Virus record (IMG/VR): IMGVR_UViG_3300010391_000207
Location: 1 to 61,628 of that record
Length of the DNA: 61,628 bases
Source: a virus
Strand: one strand, 5' to 3'
Of this stretch, positions 1 to 7,662 are shown in pieces. The notes below the pieces were generated by a model. It was not told the origin of the DNA. It saw only the letters and a list, made by a program, of their open reading frames with translations, and did not search any database. Numbering within the stretch: position 1 is the first letter of the stretch; each line of letters begins with the position of its first letter. Both the position numbers and the translations under genes were made by a program.

Positions 1-30
1 AAATCCCTTTCCCAAAAGGTTTCCATTGCT

Positions 31-134
31 GCGGGTCCATAAAAAAACACGGCTCTCAAGCTCAGGCAGCCTGAATGCCGTGCGATAGTTTTGCTGGCTA
101 TCCCGCCCCGGTGGCCTACCGAGGCTGGACCCGC
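31..134. other. cloverleaf-like inverted-repeat element at left end
   Basis: A perfect 9-bp closing stem (GCGGGTCCA at 31-39 with TGGACCCGC at 126-134) encloses three hairpins. Arm 1 is CACGGC/GCCGTG (48-53/77-82) with an inner TCAGG/CCTGA stem. Arm 2 is GATAG/CTATC (84-88/98-102). Arm 3 is CGGT/ACCG (109-112/118-121). No gene is visible in 1-255. The element lies downstream of the leftward gene at 256-648, so it could act as a terminator or structured RNA; strand and function are unknown. Confidence 0.5.
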
Positions 135-255
135 TATCAGATTGTCGCCCTCAAATTACCACTGCGAGGTAAGATTTGTCAAGAGAAATCCGTGCATGAA
201 AAAAGGCTGGGATGGCCCGGCCCTTGATAGTCCTCGGCGAGTTTTCTCGTTCCCC

Positions 256-648
256 CTATTCCCCTTCCCTCTCTTGCGCTGCCACCGTGGGGCTGGCCAG
301 GGCCATAGCTTCTTCCAGGGTTTCCGGGGCTTCGGCACCAGCATCGTGCAGGGCCTGTTTGATTCCATCGATGGACGGATGGGGGAATGGAGGCAGATCG
401 AAGAGCGTACAAAGCCTGTCGATCTCCTGCAATAACAGGCAGATCGTCAGTAATCCGCCTTGGCAGGCGTCCACGAGCTTGTCATGGGCCTTCCAGGCCC
501 GGATGATGTATTCAGCGTTGGCCTCATCATTTCCCCCGAGCGTTTGCGCAATCAGTATGTCCCCGGCGGCGACAACACAGGAGGGGTCTGATTCAGTGCC
601 GTGCTTGTAGATTTCCAAATCTCCCGGTGTGTGCTGTGCTTGTGTCAT
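256..648 (-). CDS. hypothetical protein, 130 aa
   Basis: Unrecognised soluble protein. The start at 648 is chosen because an AAGGAGA ribosome binding site lies directly upstream; the frame is open further upstream to 846 but without a site. The first part is Gly/Asp-rich (motif AAGDILIAQTLGGND), a pattern common in small phage proteins that share this AGD...N..ANAEYI signature, followed by a helical C-terminus. It is the only leftward gene at the left end and is divergent from the rightward pair that begins at 973. Confidence 0.7.
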   Translation of the reverse strand: MTQAQHTPGDLEIYKHGTESDPSCVVAAGDILIAQTLGGNDEANAEYIIRAWKAHDKLVDACQGGLLTICLLLQEIDRLCTLFDLPPFPHPSIDGIKQALHDAGAEAPETLEEAMALASPTVAAQEREGE

Positions 649-902
649 GCTCAATCTCCTTCTTGGATAGGCCGTGCGGGTAGGCCCGGCGGTTAAACCT
701 TTTCCAGCTTCGTATCTCCCGGCATGATCTGCGTGCCGTAGTCGGCCATCACAAACCTGCACGCTCAAGTATTGGGCGCAGGTCCAGCGGGCGATGTCAC
801 GCCTGCCCTGAAAATTATTTTTCATGGCCCTTGGCGTTATCGCCAACGCGGTATTTCGGACCCGATTTACCTATGTTTAGGGAGCCCTCTGAAATTTTTC
901 TC

Positions 903-931
903 TTGACAGAATTTAGTGATTCTGGTACACT
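903..931 (+). promoter_or_regulatory. sigma70-like promoter
   Basis: A consensus -35 TTGACA (903-908), a 17-nt spacer and a -10 TACACT (926-931) lie about 40 nt upstream of the ATG at 973. It should drive the two coupled rightward genes. Confidence 0.7.
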
Positions 932-972
932 AATCCACAGAATCGAATCAGGGTCTTTGGAAGGAGTAGAGC

Positions 973-1215
973 ATGACCATCCTGAGCACGCCCGTCCAGC
1001 GCGTCAGCAACACCATGATCCGGGAACGAGGCCGGCCCCGGCCCATTGTGGTCATCCTGCACCCGCAGGGAACCATCGGCTTTCGCGCCAAGGGTTGCCG
1101 AGCCGAATACCAGTTGCCCCTGGACTACTGCTACCGGCAGGCGGCCGCGGCCCATGTCGCCGCCCAGCGGAAGGCCAAGGCCCAGGCCCGCAAGGAACGG
1201 AGGGCCGCACGGTGA
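973..1215 (+). CDS. hypothetical protein, 80 aa
   Basis: Small basic protein. AAGGAG lies 7 nt upstream of the ATG, and a good promoter is at 903-931. The middle carries the pattern RPRPIVVILHPQGTIGFRAK followed by a Lys/Arg/Ala-rich tail, as in short phage or plasmid proteins of unknown role that often neighbour SprT-like genes. Its TGA overlaps the GTG of the next gene (GTGA), so the two are probably translationally coupled. Confidence 0.75.
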   Translation: MTILSTPVQRVSNTMIRERGRPRPIVVILHPQGTIGFRAKGCRAEYQLPLDYCYRQAAAAHVAAQRKAKAQARKERRAAR

Positions 1216-1715
1216 AACGAGTCAAGCTCTACAACTTCTCCCGGCTGCCCGACGAGGAACTCCGAGCCTGTCTCGAACATGCTGCGGTGCAGGCGGGATG
1301 TGACGGGCCAATAGTGGTGAAGGTGACGCGCGGCGGGCGGCGCGTCCGGTCGTGTGCCCATCGTTGTGTCAGTGTCGCAAAGTGGTTCCTCTCCGCCAGG
1401 GCCAGAACCAAGCGTGGCGAATACAAAGAAGGGTGGGTCCCAACTAACGGCGGATACGTGGTACTCCAGCCCTTGCACCGAACGGACCCCCTCGATTACG
1501 CCGAGCACCTCTACGGCACCGCCCTGCACGAACTCGCTCACGTCGCCGACATGCAGCAGCGTAAGCCCTTCAGTCAGTACCAACGCCAGTGGGCCAACCG
1601 CCCCCACGAACGCCGGGCCATCACAGCCGCCACCTTTGGGATGTTGAAGCAGGACAAAGAGCGAGACGAACGAATCCTGAATCTGGCGATTGCGATTGAG
1701 CAGTCCCGGCTATAG
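1212..1715 (+). CDS. HExxH metallopeptidase-like protein (SprT-like)
   Basis: 167 aa from a GTG that overlaps the upstream stop by 4 nt. The HELAH sequence at residues 106-110, followed by VAD, is the zinc-binding HExxH helix of metallopeptidases, and the small size fits SprT-like phage proteins. No third metal ligand can be assigned with certainty. The open frame runs back to 831, but only the part from 1212 looks like protein. It converges on the leftward gene ending at 1727, leaving 11 nt between them. Confidence 0.75.
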   Translation: MKRVKLYNFSRLPDEELRACLEHAAVQAGCDGPIVVKVTRGGRRVRSCAHRCVSVAKWFLSARARTKRGEYKEGWVPTNGGYVVLQPLHRTDPLDYAEHLYGTALHELAHVADMQQRKPFSQYQRQWANRPHERRAITAATFGMLKQDKERDERILNLAIAIEQSRL

Positions 1716-1726
1716 ATCGTCCATCT

Positions 1727-1933
1727 TCACCTGTTAGCCCGCCAGCGCCACAGCCAAGGCGCCATCTTGAAAACGCAGTGTCCAACAAAATGCCGCCACC
1801 GATTGACATAATTCCCAACTCGGCAGGCGGGACAGGTGGGGCTGTGGCCGCGACCACGGGAGCACGTGCTGTACCAGTCCTGGCGCCACGGACCCCAGCC
1901 AATCGTCTTGGGCGGGAGTTCATCGAATCTCAT
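1727..1933 (-). CDS. small Cys/His-rich protein, 68 aa
   Basis: Its ATG overlaps the stop of the upstream PAPS-reductase-like gene by 4 nt (ATGA), which supports the frame. Cys and His residues (CSRGRGHSPTCPAC, then HFVGHC) suggest a zinc-binding module. It is rich in Trp and Arg. Function is unknown; it is the last gene of the leftward block. Confidence 0.6.
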   Translation of the reverse strand: MRFDELPPKTIGWGPWRQDWYSTCSRGRGHSPTCPACRVGNYVNRWRHFVGHCVFKMAPWLWRWRANR

Positions 1934-2682
1934 CGTTCGGTATCCTCCTTGCAGAATAGTGGCATTTCGTGGTCCGGTTTACTGGCGTCCCGGTCCAGCC
2001 ACCAGCGCCAATACTCTTCGGGGTTTTGAAATGTCGGCTTGTCCGGCTTCCACGTCGCCTTGATGGCCCGCTCCCAGGCCCGCGCAATCTGCGGCCAGCG
2101 GGCCATCTGGCGCTCTATATCGCGCGTCATGGGACAAAGGACGCAACCAAGCCGCGTGAATCCCTCATCATAGAGAGAACAATACCTGATCTGCCGCTCG
2201 CGCAGGTACTGCCAGACGTCCGTTGCGGTCCAGTCGATGATGACATGCAAATAGCGCTTCGTCGCATCCTTGTAGCAGGCTTCAACCATCTTCCGGGCGG
2301 CCCGCGATCTCGATTCGGCCCAGCGCACCCCGGTCACAACCAATCGGCCAGTGCCGCCACCTTCTTTCAACTCTTCACAGCAGTACCGCATATTGCGCCG
2401 CGGCGGTCCCTGCCGCTCTCGAATCAACTGCCACATGGTTTTTCTCGGGCGGTGAATCTCAACGTCTATCTGTTCCTTGACATGCCGCACTAATTCAGGC
2501 GGGTCGCAGGTGGTCAGATTGTGGTGGGCGTCATACTTGCACCCGGAACGCCGCGCGAGGTCCAGAATGACATCGGAGTCCTTGCCGCCGCTGTAGGCAA
2601 CCCAATAGCCCTCGGGCGGCTCAAATTCCCGCAGTCGTTCCATCACAATCTCGGCCAGCGTTTTACCTGATAAAGTCAGCAT
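1930..2682 (-). CDS. phosphoadenosine phosphosulfate reductase-family protein
   Basis: 250 aa. SGGKDS at residues 31-36 is the PP-loop ATP pyrophosphatase signature of the PAPS reductase/DndC-like superfamily. Later Cys pairs (RYCCEELK near 97 and GCVLCP near 180) could hold a metal cluster or bind zinc. Phages often carry such genes; proposed roles include sulfur transfer to nucleic acid, but no dnd partners are visible here. AAGGGGATAG precedes the ATG. Confidence 0.85.
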   Translation of the reverse strand: MLTLSGKTLAEIVMERLREFEPPEGYWVAYSGGKDSDVILDLARRSGCKYDAHHNLTTCDPPELVRHVKEQIDVEIHRPRKTMWQLIRERQGPPRRNMRYCCEELKEGGGTGRLVVTGVRWAESRSRAARKMVEACYKDATKRYLHVIIDWTATDVWQYLRERQIRYCSLYDEGFTRLGCVLCPMTRDIERQMARWPQIARAWERAIKATWKPDKPTFQNPEEYWRWWLDRDASKPDHEMPLFCKEDTER

Positions 2683-2781
2683 CTATCCCCTTTTCCATAC
2701 TTTCTCGTACCACCAGTCAGTCAGTGCCCCCCTCGGCCGCGAGAGCGATAACCCGGCCCTAGGCCGGCCCATGAGGATGGG

Positions 2782-3012
2782 TCATGGCTTCCTCCACAGC
2801 CACAAGCCCTCAACTGCCAGCCCTACGAAGACCGCATCCCGCAGGATCATCGCCTTCACGTCGGCGCCCTGCAGCAAGCCGGCATGAACATGAATCGCCA
2901 GTGAAAGACTATTGCTCACGAGGAACAGATAGAAGCACGCCCGCCGCTTGCGGTTGTTGAGCCAAACGCCTGTGCAGGCAGCTATCGTAGCGATCAGGCC
3001 GATGATTTCCAT
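2782..3012 (-). CDS. small membrane protein, PnuC-like fold, 76 aa
   Basis: Starts at the ATG at 3012 with AGGG upstream. Three hydrophobic segments (about residues 3-18, 25-40 and 58-72) alternate with basic loops. The order resembles short phage membrane proteins distantly related to PnuC transporters. The same frame is open upstream into the broken methyltransferase, giving an accidental or real fused frame to 3723. Downstream, a CCGGCC/GGCCGG hairpin at about 2752-2769 may end transcription. Confidence 0.65.
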   Translation of the reverse strand: MEIIGLIATIAACTGVWLNNRKRRACFYLFLVSNSLSLAIHVHAGLLQGADVKAMILRDAVFVGLAVEGLWLWRKP

Positions 3013-3072
3013 TTCTACCCTGCTCTCTCGGATGTGGGGTGGGCGAAGAGGGACAACTGGCCGGCCCAACGA

Positions 3073-3723
3073 GTACCAGGCGGTGGGGAAATTTACGTCC
3101 CAGTCTGCCTTGTTGCACCCGTATGGGGGATCCGTGATGCAGACAATTTTTGAAGTTTCCACCACAACCTGCGGTGATGCCGATTGTGGCAACTCTCGCA
3201 GAGGACTTGGAGATTCTCTAAGTGGTTGTCTTGATGGTTCCCATTCTTGTGATGGATGACAAGCCGCTCCGTTGCCGGACACTCGCTGCATTGGTCCTTC
3301 TGGATCATCAATCGATATAGCGTACTCTGGGAGCCATCCTTGTATCGGCCGTTTTCGTTTCCACTCCTGGCTTTGCCGCGAGATATGAGACCCAGGCGCT
3401 TGAGTACCTTCGCCAATCCGGTCTGCGACACTCCGTAGTAAGCCGCAATCTGTGTCTGCGACCACTTCTGGTTGTAGTAGAGCCACTTGATCTCGGCCTT
3501 CCGTGGCTCCCAAATCTTTTTTGCCAAAACCCTCTTGTGTAATCCTTGTCTGTTCATGGAGGATAAGGCTATCAGTATTGATGCTATTTGTCAAGTGTTT
3601 TTTCAGTACCAAATCCACGCATCCATCCGGCAGCGTCGGCAGGATTTCCAGGCAATCCTGGTTCACGATGCAGCCCTGCAATTGGCCGTCGAGAACAGAC
3701 TGAATCTCAGGGTGGATGCTCAC
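3073..3723 (-). pseudogene. DNA methyltransferase fragment interrupted by an HNH gene
   Basis: Translation starts at a GTG (3723) overlapping the upstream stop (GTGA). The first 40 residues contain NQDCLEILPTLPDGCVDLVL, the usual run-up to the catalytic TDPPYG of N6/N4 amino-methyltransferases. About 468 bp of foreign sequence (3136-3603) follow, then TDPPYGCNKADWD resumes in the same frame, followed by FPTAWY. The normal remainder of the domain is missing. The frame stays open through the insert and on into the membrane gene. The enzyme is probably dead unless the insert is removed and a lost 3' part is supplied elsewhere. Confidence 0.75.
3093..3557 (-). CDS. HNH homing endonuclease (inserted)
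   Basis: 154 aa. A helix-turn-helix near residues 30-58 (WSQTQIAAYYGVSQTGLAKV) is followed by a classical HNH core: CSEC, VIHHKNGNHQDNHLENLQVL, then CESCHNRHH. This architecture is that of free-standing homing endonucleases. The gene fills nearly the whole insertion in the methyltransferase, and its last ~43 nt run into the host gene in another frame. Only about 46 nt of insert precede its ATG, too little for a full catalytic intron core. No convincing Shine-Dalgarno site is seen. Confidence 0.85.
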   Translation of the reverse strand: MNRQGLHKRVLAKKIWEPRKAEIKWLYYNQKWSQTQIAAYYGVSQTGLAKVLKRLGLISRGKARSGNENGRYKDGSQSTLYRLMIQKDQCSECPATERLVIHHKNGNHQDNHLENLQVLCESCHNRHHRRLWWKLQKLSASRIPHTGATRQTGT

Positions 3724-4022
3724 CTTGCCTTTCCCTTTCGCCCCGCCTGCCACAGCACGTCCCGGCGCACGGCCGCCTGGAGCCGGGCGCTCTCGGCGCG
3801 GGCCTCGGCGTACTTATTTTCCAGGGCATGATAATGCCGCAAAATCGCCTCGACGTTCCCGGCATATTCGCGGATGCCACCCCAGGTCATAGGAGCGGCT
3901 TCCTGCGCCAGATGGCCTTTCATGTTGCGCTTGGTCGCTTCGAGCATCTGCTCGATCTCGTCCACGGAAGGAACAATTGGACCTGGATCAATGACCGTCG
4001 TTTGTCTCTTGACTCTTCTCAT
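3720..4022 (-). CDS. hypothetical protein, 100 aa
   Basis: Start at the ATG at 4022, with CGGAG 5 nt upstream and a 4-nt overlap with the stop of the preceding gene; a GTG at 4070 is an alternative. Predicted mostly helical with a basic C-terminus. It is coupled by GTGA to the methyltransferase fragment. Function is not recognised. Confidence 0.7.
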   Translation of the reverse strand: MRRVKRQTTVIDPGPIVPSVDEIEQMLEATKRNMKGHLAQEAAPMTWGGIREYAGNVEAILRHYHALENKYAEARAESARLQAAVRRDVLWQAGRKGKAR

Positions 4023-4159
4023 AACTCCGTTCCTGTCTTGTATTCCCTCGGTTGTTTCGTTTTCAGCCACTTCCGCGCCCGGCCGTGTCGTGGCTCCTCC
4101 TTGATACTGGCAGGTCCGCAGAACAAATCCAGCAATCGCCGCCGTTTCACTTCGCTCAT
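4019..4159 (-). CDS. hypothetical protein, 46 aa
   Basis: Very basic short protein (RRRLLDLF near the start, many Lys/Arg later). It is supported mainly by ATGA overlaps with the genes on both sides and a GGAG site 3 nt before its ATG. Function unknown. Confidence 0.55.
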   Translation of the reverse strand: MSEVKRRRLLDLFCGPASIKEEPRHGRARKWLKTKQPREYKTGTEL

Positions 4160-4500
4160 TTCTCCAGCCTCTTCACTTCCTCCTGGCAGCAGTGCTGCCG
4201 TAGGTACTTTTTCAGTTCCGGGGAGGCGTTGATGACATCGGCCAGGAACGATACGCCGACGTCCGTTCCAAGCCACTGAATCACCGTGGCGGCAACCGTG
4301 GCGTCCCTCTGACTGAGTTTGGTGGCACCGTAGTACCCTGGATAATTCGTCCAGTCTTTCAGAATCCACGCCAGTAGTGATTCGCCCGCCCCACGATTTC
4401 GCTGCTGCTTTTTCCACCTCTTCGCAAACGCCACCTCGCTTGGATTGTCAGCCTGCTTCGTCAAACGATTTGTGTTTATGCCTTGATGCTTCAACTTCAT
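4156..4500 (-). CDS. hypothetical protein, 114 aa
   Basis: ATG at 4500, with AAGGAGA 7 nt upstream and overlapping the previous stop (ATGA). Contains a Trp-rich helical middle (SLLAWILKDW) and a C-terminus with a CC pair. No family recognised. Confidence 0.7.
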   Translation of the reverse strand: MKLKHQGINTNRLTKQADNPSEVAFAKRWKKQQRNRGAGESLLAWILKDWTNYPGYYGATKLSQRDATVAATVIQWLGTDVGVSFLADVINASPELKKYLRQHCCQEEVKRLEK

Positions 4501-4880
4501 GGTGCAGTCTCCTTGGGTTTCGCGGCATCGAGGGCGGCGCGGGCCTCGGTTACGGCCGCACTGTTTGTCTCCCAATGGGCATCGGATTCGCAGGCATGGA
4601 GCAGGCGGGTCAGGGCGTTGAATAGCAGCGGGAAGGCTTCCGCCTTGAACTCACAGTCCCGCTCCTGGTCATTCGCCACCTTGGCCTGAGCCCAGCGTGC
4701 GTCCCGCAGTTTTAGGCGTTCTATTTCCCGCCGGCGCTCCCGGTCCTCTTTCATCGCAGGATTGTGGATCTTGCAATAGGGCTTGCCTTCGTGCTCCGTG
4801 CTGGCGGTCTTGCCGCATGGTATCCAGTCCCAGCCGTCCCACTTGCGCCCTACACACGTCGGCTTATCTGTTGGGTTCAT
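4497..4880 (-). CDS. hypothetical protein with N-terminal zinc-binding pattern
   Basis: 127 aa. Residues 9-40 hold C-x12-C...YCKIH, a Cys/His arrangement with a KPYCxIH signature seen in small phage proteins, followed by a Lys/Glu/Arg-rich coiled-coil-like stretch. AAAGGA precedes the ATG at 4880, and the stop overlaps the next start (ATGA). Confidence 0.7.
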   Translation of the reverse strand: MNPTDKPTCVGRKWDGWDWIPCGKTASTEHEGKPYCKIHNPAMKEDRERRREIERLKLRDARWAQAKVANDQERDCEFKAEAFPLLFNALTRLLHACESDAHWETNSAAVTEARAALDAAKPKETAP

Positions 4881-4892
4881 GGCTTCGTCCTT

Positions 4893-5306
4893 TCAAACAA
4901 CGTCGCCTGCTTTATCAGTTGGTCCGCCGATTCCCGCCCGCCAATCGGGGAACGGCCGCTCTACGCTCCGGTCCCACCAGCGGTACCGCCAGCTCCGAAA
5001 GCCCTGAATCCGCTCGTCAATCGTCACCGCCACGGCACCACCCCGGCGGATGAAGGCGATCTCCCCTGCGTCGTAGTCCACCCGCACAAGGGGCGCATAG
5101 CCCCGCAGTCTGTTCTCGCAGACGATGTAGAGCCGGTCGCCGGGGGCACAATTCGGGCGGGCGCCCCAGGTAGTGAACTCCCATTCGATACCGCTCTCGG
5201 GCGAACCCGCAGGATCTCCTTCATTTGCCCAGGCAGCCAGACCCTTCTTGTCCGGCGCACAGGGATGGGTGAAGTTCTTCGGGACGGTCACTACGCAATC
5301 AGTCAT
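4893..5306 (-). CDS. PUA/EVE-like hypothetical protein, 137 aa
   Basis: Start at 5306 (ATG overlapping the stop of the RuvC-like gene). The core GDRLYIVCENRLRGYAPLV resembles the strand pair of ASCH/EVE/PUA-like nucleic-acid-binding folds. A Trp-rich C-terminus (SWRYRWWDRS) follows. Two further ASCH-like proteins lie nearby at 8050 and 8927. The fold assignment is by eye. Confidence 0.6.
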   Translation of the reverse strand: MTDCVVTVPKNFTHPCAPDKKGLAAWANEGDPAGSPESGIEWEFTTWGARPNCAPGDRLYIVCENRLRGYAPLVRVDYDAGEIAFIRRGGAVAVTIDERIQGFRSWRYRWWDRSVERPFPDWRAGIGGPTDKAGDVV

Positions 5307-5899
5307 AATTCCAGCCTCATTCCCGCACTCAGACATTCGTCTGTGTGTAAGTAGGCGTAGGTCACAGCCACCGCGAGAGCCGCCCACAAATCATCGTGCA
5401 ACCCGTATAAGGGGCCTGGCGGATACTTCCACCGTGCCCCTTTGCAGTCGAGACACATCGGACGCCCAGGACCAATCCAACCTTTGCCGTGGCACTTGGG
5501 GCACTTCTTGCCGCCGATAGCAGTTTGTTCGCCGCCGAACAGGTCAATCAGGGCTTGCCTGATGTTGGGGTCTTTCGCATGCATGGACCCACAGAGAGTC
5601 ATTTTTTCGTCCCTGCGATAGATTCGCTCGGCCGATCCTTCTCCCTTACGCTGTTCCCAACGGTCTACGAAGCGCCCGATCCAATAGGCGGTCTCAAAAA
5701 CTTCTGCGCCGACGGCCATCCCCATGCAGGCGACCATCTCAATCGCCATAACATTACAGGCCACGCCATAGCCCGGCAGGCAATGCAGCAACTTCTCATT
5801 CGGACCTATGACAGCATCGCCGCAAATCCGCCGCGTTTGGGTATCGTAGAGTAGCCATGCAGTCTCTTTTGGTCCTGGATCAATCGCCAGTATTTTCAT
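5303..5899 (-). CDS. RuvC-like Holliday junction resolvase
   Basis: 198 aa with the RuvC/RNase H-like order: ILAIDPG (Asp7), MAIEMV (Glu54) and GLHDDLWAAL (His168-Asp170) as expected catalytic acids. A four-Cys zinc ribbon (C133, C136, C149, C152; DnaJ-like CPKCHGKG) is inserted before the last acidic motif, which is not typical of cellular RuvC. Probable role is resolving branched DNA during replication or before packaging. AAGGATG precedes the ATG. Confidence 0.85.
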   Translation of the reverse strand: MKILAIDPGPKETAWLLYDTQTRRICGDAVIGPNEKLLHCLPGYGVACNVMAIEMVACMGMAVGAEVFETAYWIGRFVDRWEQRKGEGSAERIYRRDEKMTLCGSMHAKDPNIRQALIDLFGGEQTAIGGKKCPKCHGKGWIGPGRPMCLDCKGARWKYPPGPLYGLHDDLWAALAVAVTYAYLHTDECLSAGMRLEL

Positions 5900-5905
5900 C
5901 CTTGC

Positions 5906-6121
5906 TCACTCAATCTTCAAAACCATGTTCTTGTTTATCGCCGACAATTTCCGATGCCCTTTCCACCGCACAGCCAGGAACTTGGCCGCAGCTCGTAGCA
6001 CCTTCGCTTGGGTAACAACTCCATCCGCCGCAGCGTCGGAAGTCTGTCTGGTCGTAGCCAGCCGCTCGTGAGCTCGTAGCCGGCCGATCTCACCCTCACG
6101 GGTAACTGACTGGTGGACCAA
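5906..6121 (-). CDS. possible small protein, frame uncertain
   Basis: A TTG-started frame encoding 71 aa ends 6 nt before the resolvase start, and its codon use looks ordinary. An overlapping frame (5935-6174) has a better ATG and ribosome binding site (GGAGTCCCAGG) but an odd Cys/Trp-rich product. Only one can be real; a frameshift joining them is also possible. Function unknown. Confidence 0.35.
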   Translation of the reverse strand: MVHQSVTREGEIGRLRAHERLATTRQTSDAAADGVVTQAKVLRAAAKFLAVRWKGHRKLSAINKNMVLKIE

Positions 6122-6148
6122 AGGCAGCCAGCTTTGATCGTGATTTGC

Positions 6149-6952
6149 TTAAAGGCCGTCTTTGTCCGTGCCATCCTGGGACTCCGTGAATTGTTTCAGC
6201 AACTTGTCGATACTCTCGCGGGTGTTCCGCAGGCCCTGAAGAGTTTCCTCTGGCACCAAGGCCCGCGCTCGTTTCACCTGCGCCTCGACTTCATCCCTGA
6301 GATTCCAACGACCCATCCAGATACCCAGGTCTTTGAGGACCTGCGCCACGGGTTCCAAATTCTTATTTTCTGAGGCGAGCCGCTTGTTCTCACACTCGAC
6401 CTCGTGGATCTGCTTTTGGATCATCTCGGACAGTCTGCGGGATACCTCGTGGCCTACGTCCAGCGTCGCATTTTTGTCCGCCAGCCACCGCCGCCAGAAA
6501 TCAGCTTTGGTGTCCTGGTTGTTGGAGTCAGACCAATCGCGGGTGAACTGACAGCGGCACATCAGCAGATATTGGTACAGGAGTACCGGCGGCGCGATCT
6601 CCCGATGGGCGGCCTTGCGAATGGTCCTGAGCATGTTCCCGGTCTTGGCGACTGCCAGTAACCCCACGTGGTTGCCCAACTCTTCGGGTTTGATGAGGTC
6701 TGGCGGCGTCACGAACCAGAACTGGTTACACAGCCCCAGGTATTGCGGCCACTTGTCGTCGGCCAGAAAGTCGCGGCGGCTCACCTTGATCTCGTAGCCC
6801 CACATGCAGGGATTAGCCCAACTCCGCTTCATCGCCCAGGCGTCCATCCGCAAATGAGTCGTACACGACGAGGGACCGTCCTTGCACTCTGAGATGAAGA
6901 TGTCCTTGCTGTGACGGCCCCGCAACAGGGCCAATATTGTGTCAGCGGTCAT
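6149..6952 (-). CDS. MmcB-like PD-(D/E)XK nuclease-family protein
   Basis: 267 aa from the ATG at 6952. The block GYEIKVSRRDFLADDKWPQY followed by FWFVTPPDLI and a GLLAV strand matches the MmcB/Dam-region repair nuclease pattern, in which E-I-K forms part of the ExK catalytic motif. After about residue 180 comes a long coiled coil. Probably a DNA repair or recombination nuclease; the exact substrate is unknown. It overlaps the upstream gene by 11 nt. Confidence 0.75.
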   Translation of the reverse strand: MTADTILALLRGRHSKDIFISECKDGPSSCTTHLRMDAWAMKRSWANPCMWGYEIKVSRRDFLADDKWPQYLGLCNQFWFVTPPDLIKPEELGNHVGLLAVAKTGNMLRTIRKAAHREIAPPVLLYQYLLMCRCQFTRDWSDSNNQDTKADFWRRWLADKNATLDVGHEVSRRLSEMIQKQIHEVECENKRLASENKNLEPVAQVLKDLGIWMGRWNLRDEVEAQVKRARALVPEETLQGLRNTRESIDKLLKQFTESQDGTDKDGL

Positions 6953-7154
6953 CCTTGTTCTCACTTTCCTTGGTTGCGAATATACGCCAGTCGCCGTCGT
7001 CGCCCCTGCGCTTGTGGCCGGGCTGGCAGTCCAGTTCGACATTCTCGAACGGGCACAGATCGTCCTTGCGGCAACCGCATTCCTGATCGGGATTGCACAG
7101 TCCGTCATAGCCATGCTCATCGAGGTACGCTTTGATGATCTCTTTCACGGTCAT
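6942..7154 (-). CDS. Cys-rich hypothetical protein, 70 aa
   Basis: ATG at 7154 preceded by AAGGAG. The segment GLCNPDQECGC...DDLCPF...LDCQPG is a recurring four- to six-Cys module of unknown function in phage and prophage genomes, probably zinc-binding. Its start overlaps the stop of the 54-codon gene upstream (ATGA). Confidence 0.75.
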   Translation of the reverse strand: MTVKEIIKAYLDEHGYDGLCNPDQECGCRKDDLCPFENVELDCQPGHKRRGDDGDWRIFATKESENKDDR

Positions 7155-7315
7155 AGTCGCTCCTTCACTTTCTCGCAGATCGCCCTCTCCAGCGACCCGC
7201 ACCGGCGAGACAGACAGTCACACCAGCGCTCGGTTTTGTGCGGTTCCCGATGGGGACAGTCCATCTTGCAGGTCGCGGCGTGGTCACACTGGACGAGGGG
7301 GGTGGGCTGGATCAT
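7151..7315 (-). CDS. Cys-rich small protein, 54 aa
   Basis: A short gene locked into the operon by ATGA overlaps at both ends. Seven Cys and several His residues (CDHAATCKMDCPHREPH, then CDCLSRRC) point to a zinc-binding protein. Function unknown. Confidence 0.65.
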   Translation of the reverse strand: MIQPTPLVQCDHAATCKMDCPHREPHKTERWCDCLSRRCGSLERAICEKVKERL

Positions 7316-7662
7316 GGCCGCTCCTTCTTTCTTGGCTTCCTGTGTCGCTTGTGCCGGACGGCAACCGTCAATATCTCGCTGCCCAGAACCTTGAAATGTA
7401 TCTTGGATTCGCCGCCATTGTCATCAGTCCAGACCGTCTCGTCGGGCCACGTCCACTTGACGGCAGGGAGAGGTTCCTCTCCCTTCTCCTTCGCCTCAGC
7501 ATCAGCACAAGCCTCCATAAGTGCTGCTGTGCGCCGCATTATCAGCATCAGCGCGGACAATTCCCGGCAGCACCGTTCGACCATCTCATCCGTCGGCAAA
7601 TCGTAGATGTCCCGGAGATGGCGGATTATGTAGTGCTTTGGTTGAACTGTGTCGGCCGTCAT
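7312..7662 (-). CDS. hypothetical protein, 116 aa
   Basis: Start ATG at 7662 with GGGAGG upstream. An N-terminal helical region (HYIIRHLRDIYDLPTDEMVE) is followed by a Cys pair, a Trp-rich acidic middle and a very basic tail. The helical head resembles small phage DNA-associated proteins, but no family is assigned. Confidence 0.7.
   Translation of the reverse strand: MTADTVQPKHYIIRHLRDIYDLPTDEMVERCCRELSALMLIMRRTAALMEACADAEAKEKGEEPLPAVKWTWPDETVWTDDNGGESKIHFKVLGSEILTVAVRHKRHRKPRKKERP

Noticed and set aside
649-846. Extension of the 256-648 gene upstream, or a 19-codon frame at about 690-750
   Set aside because: The upstream part of the long frame lacks protein character and a ribosome binding site, and the short frame is too small with no supporting overlap.
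3136-3603. Complete group I intron around the first HNH gene
   Set aside because: Almost all of the 468-bp insert is the HNH frame; no P3-P7 core could be identified by eye and there is little room for one.
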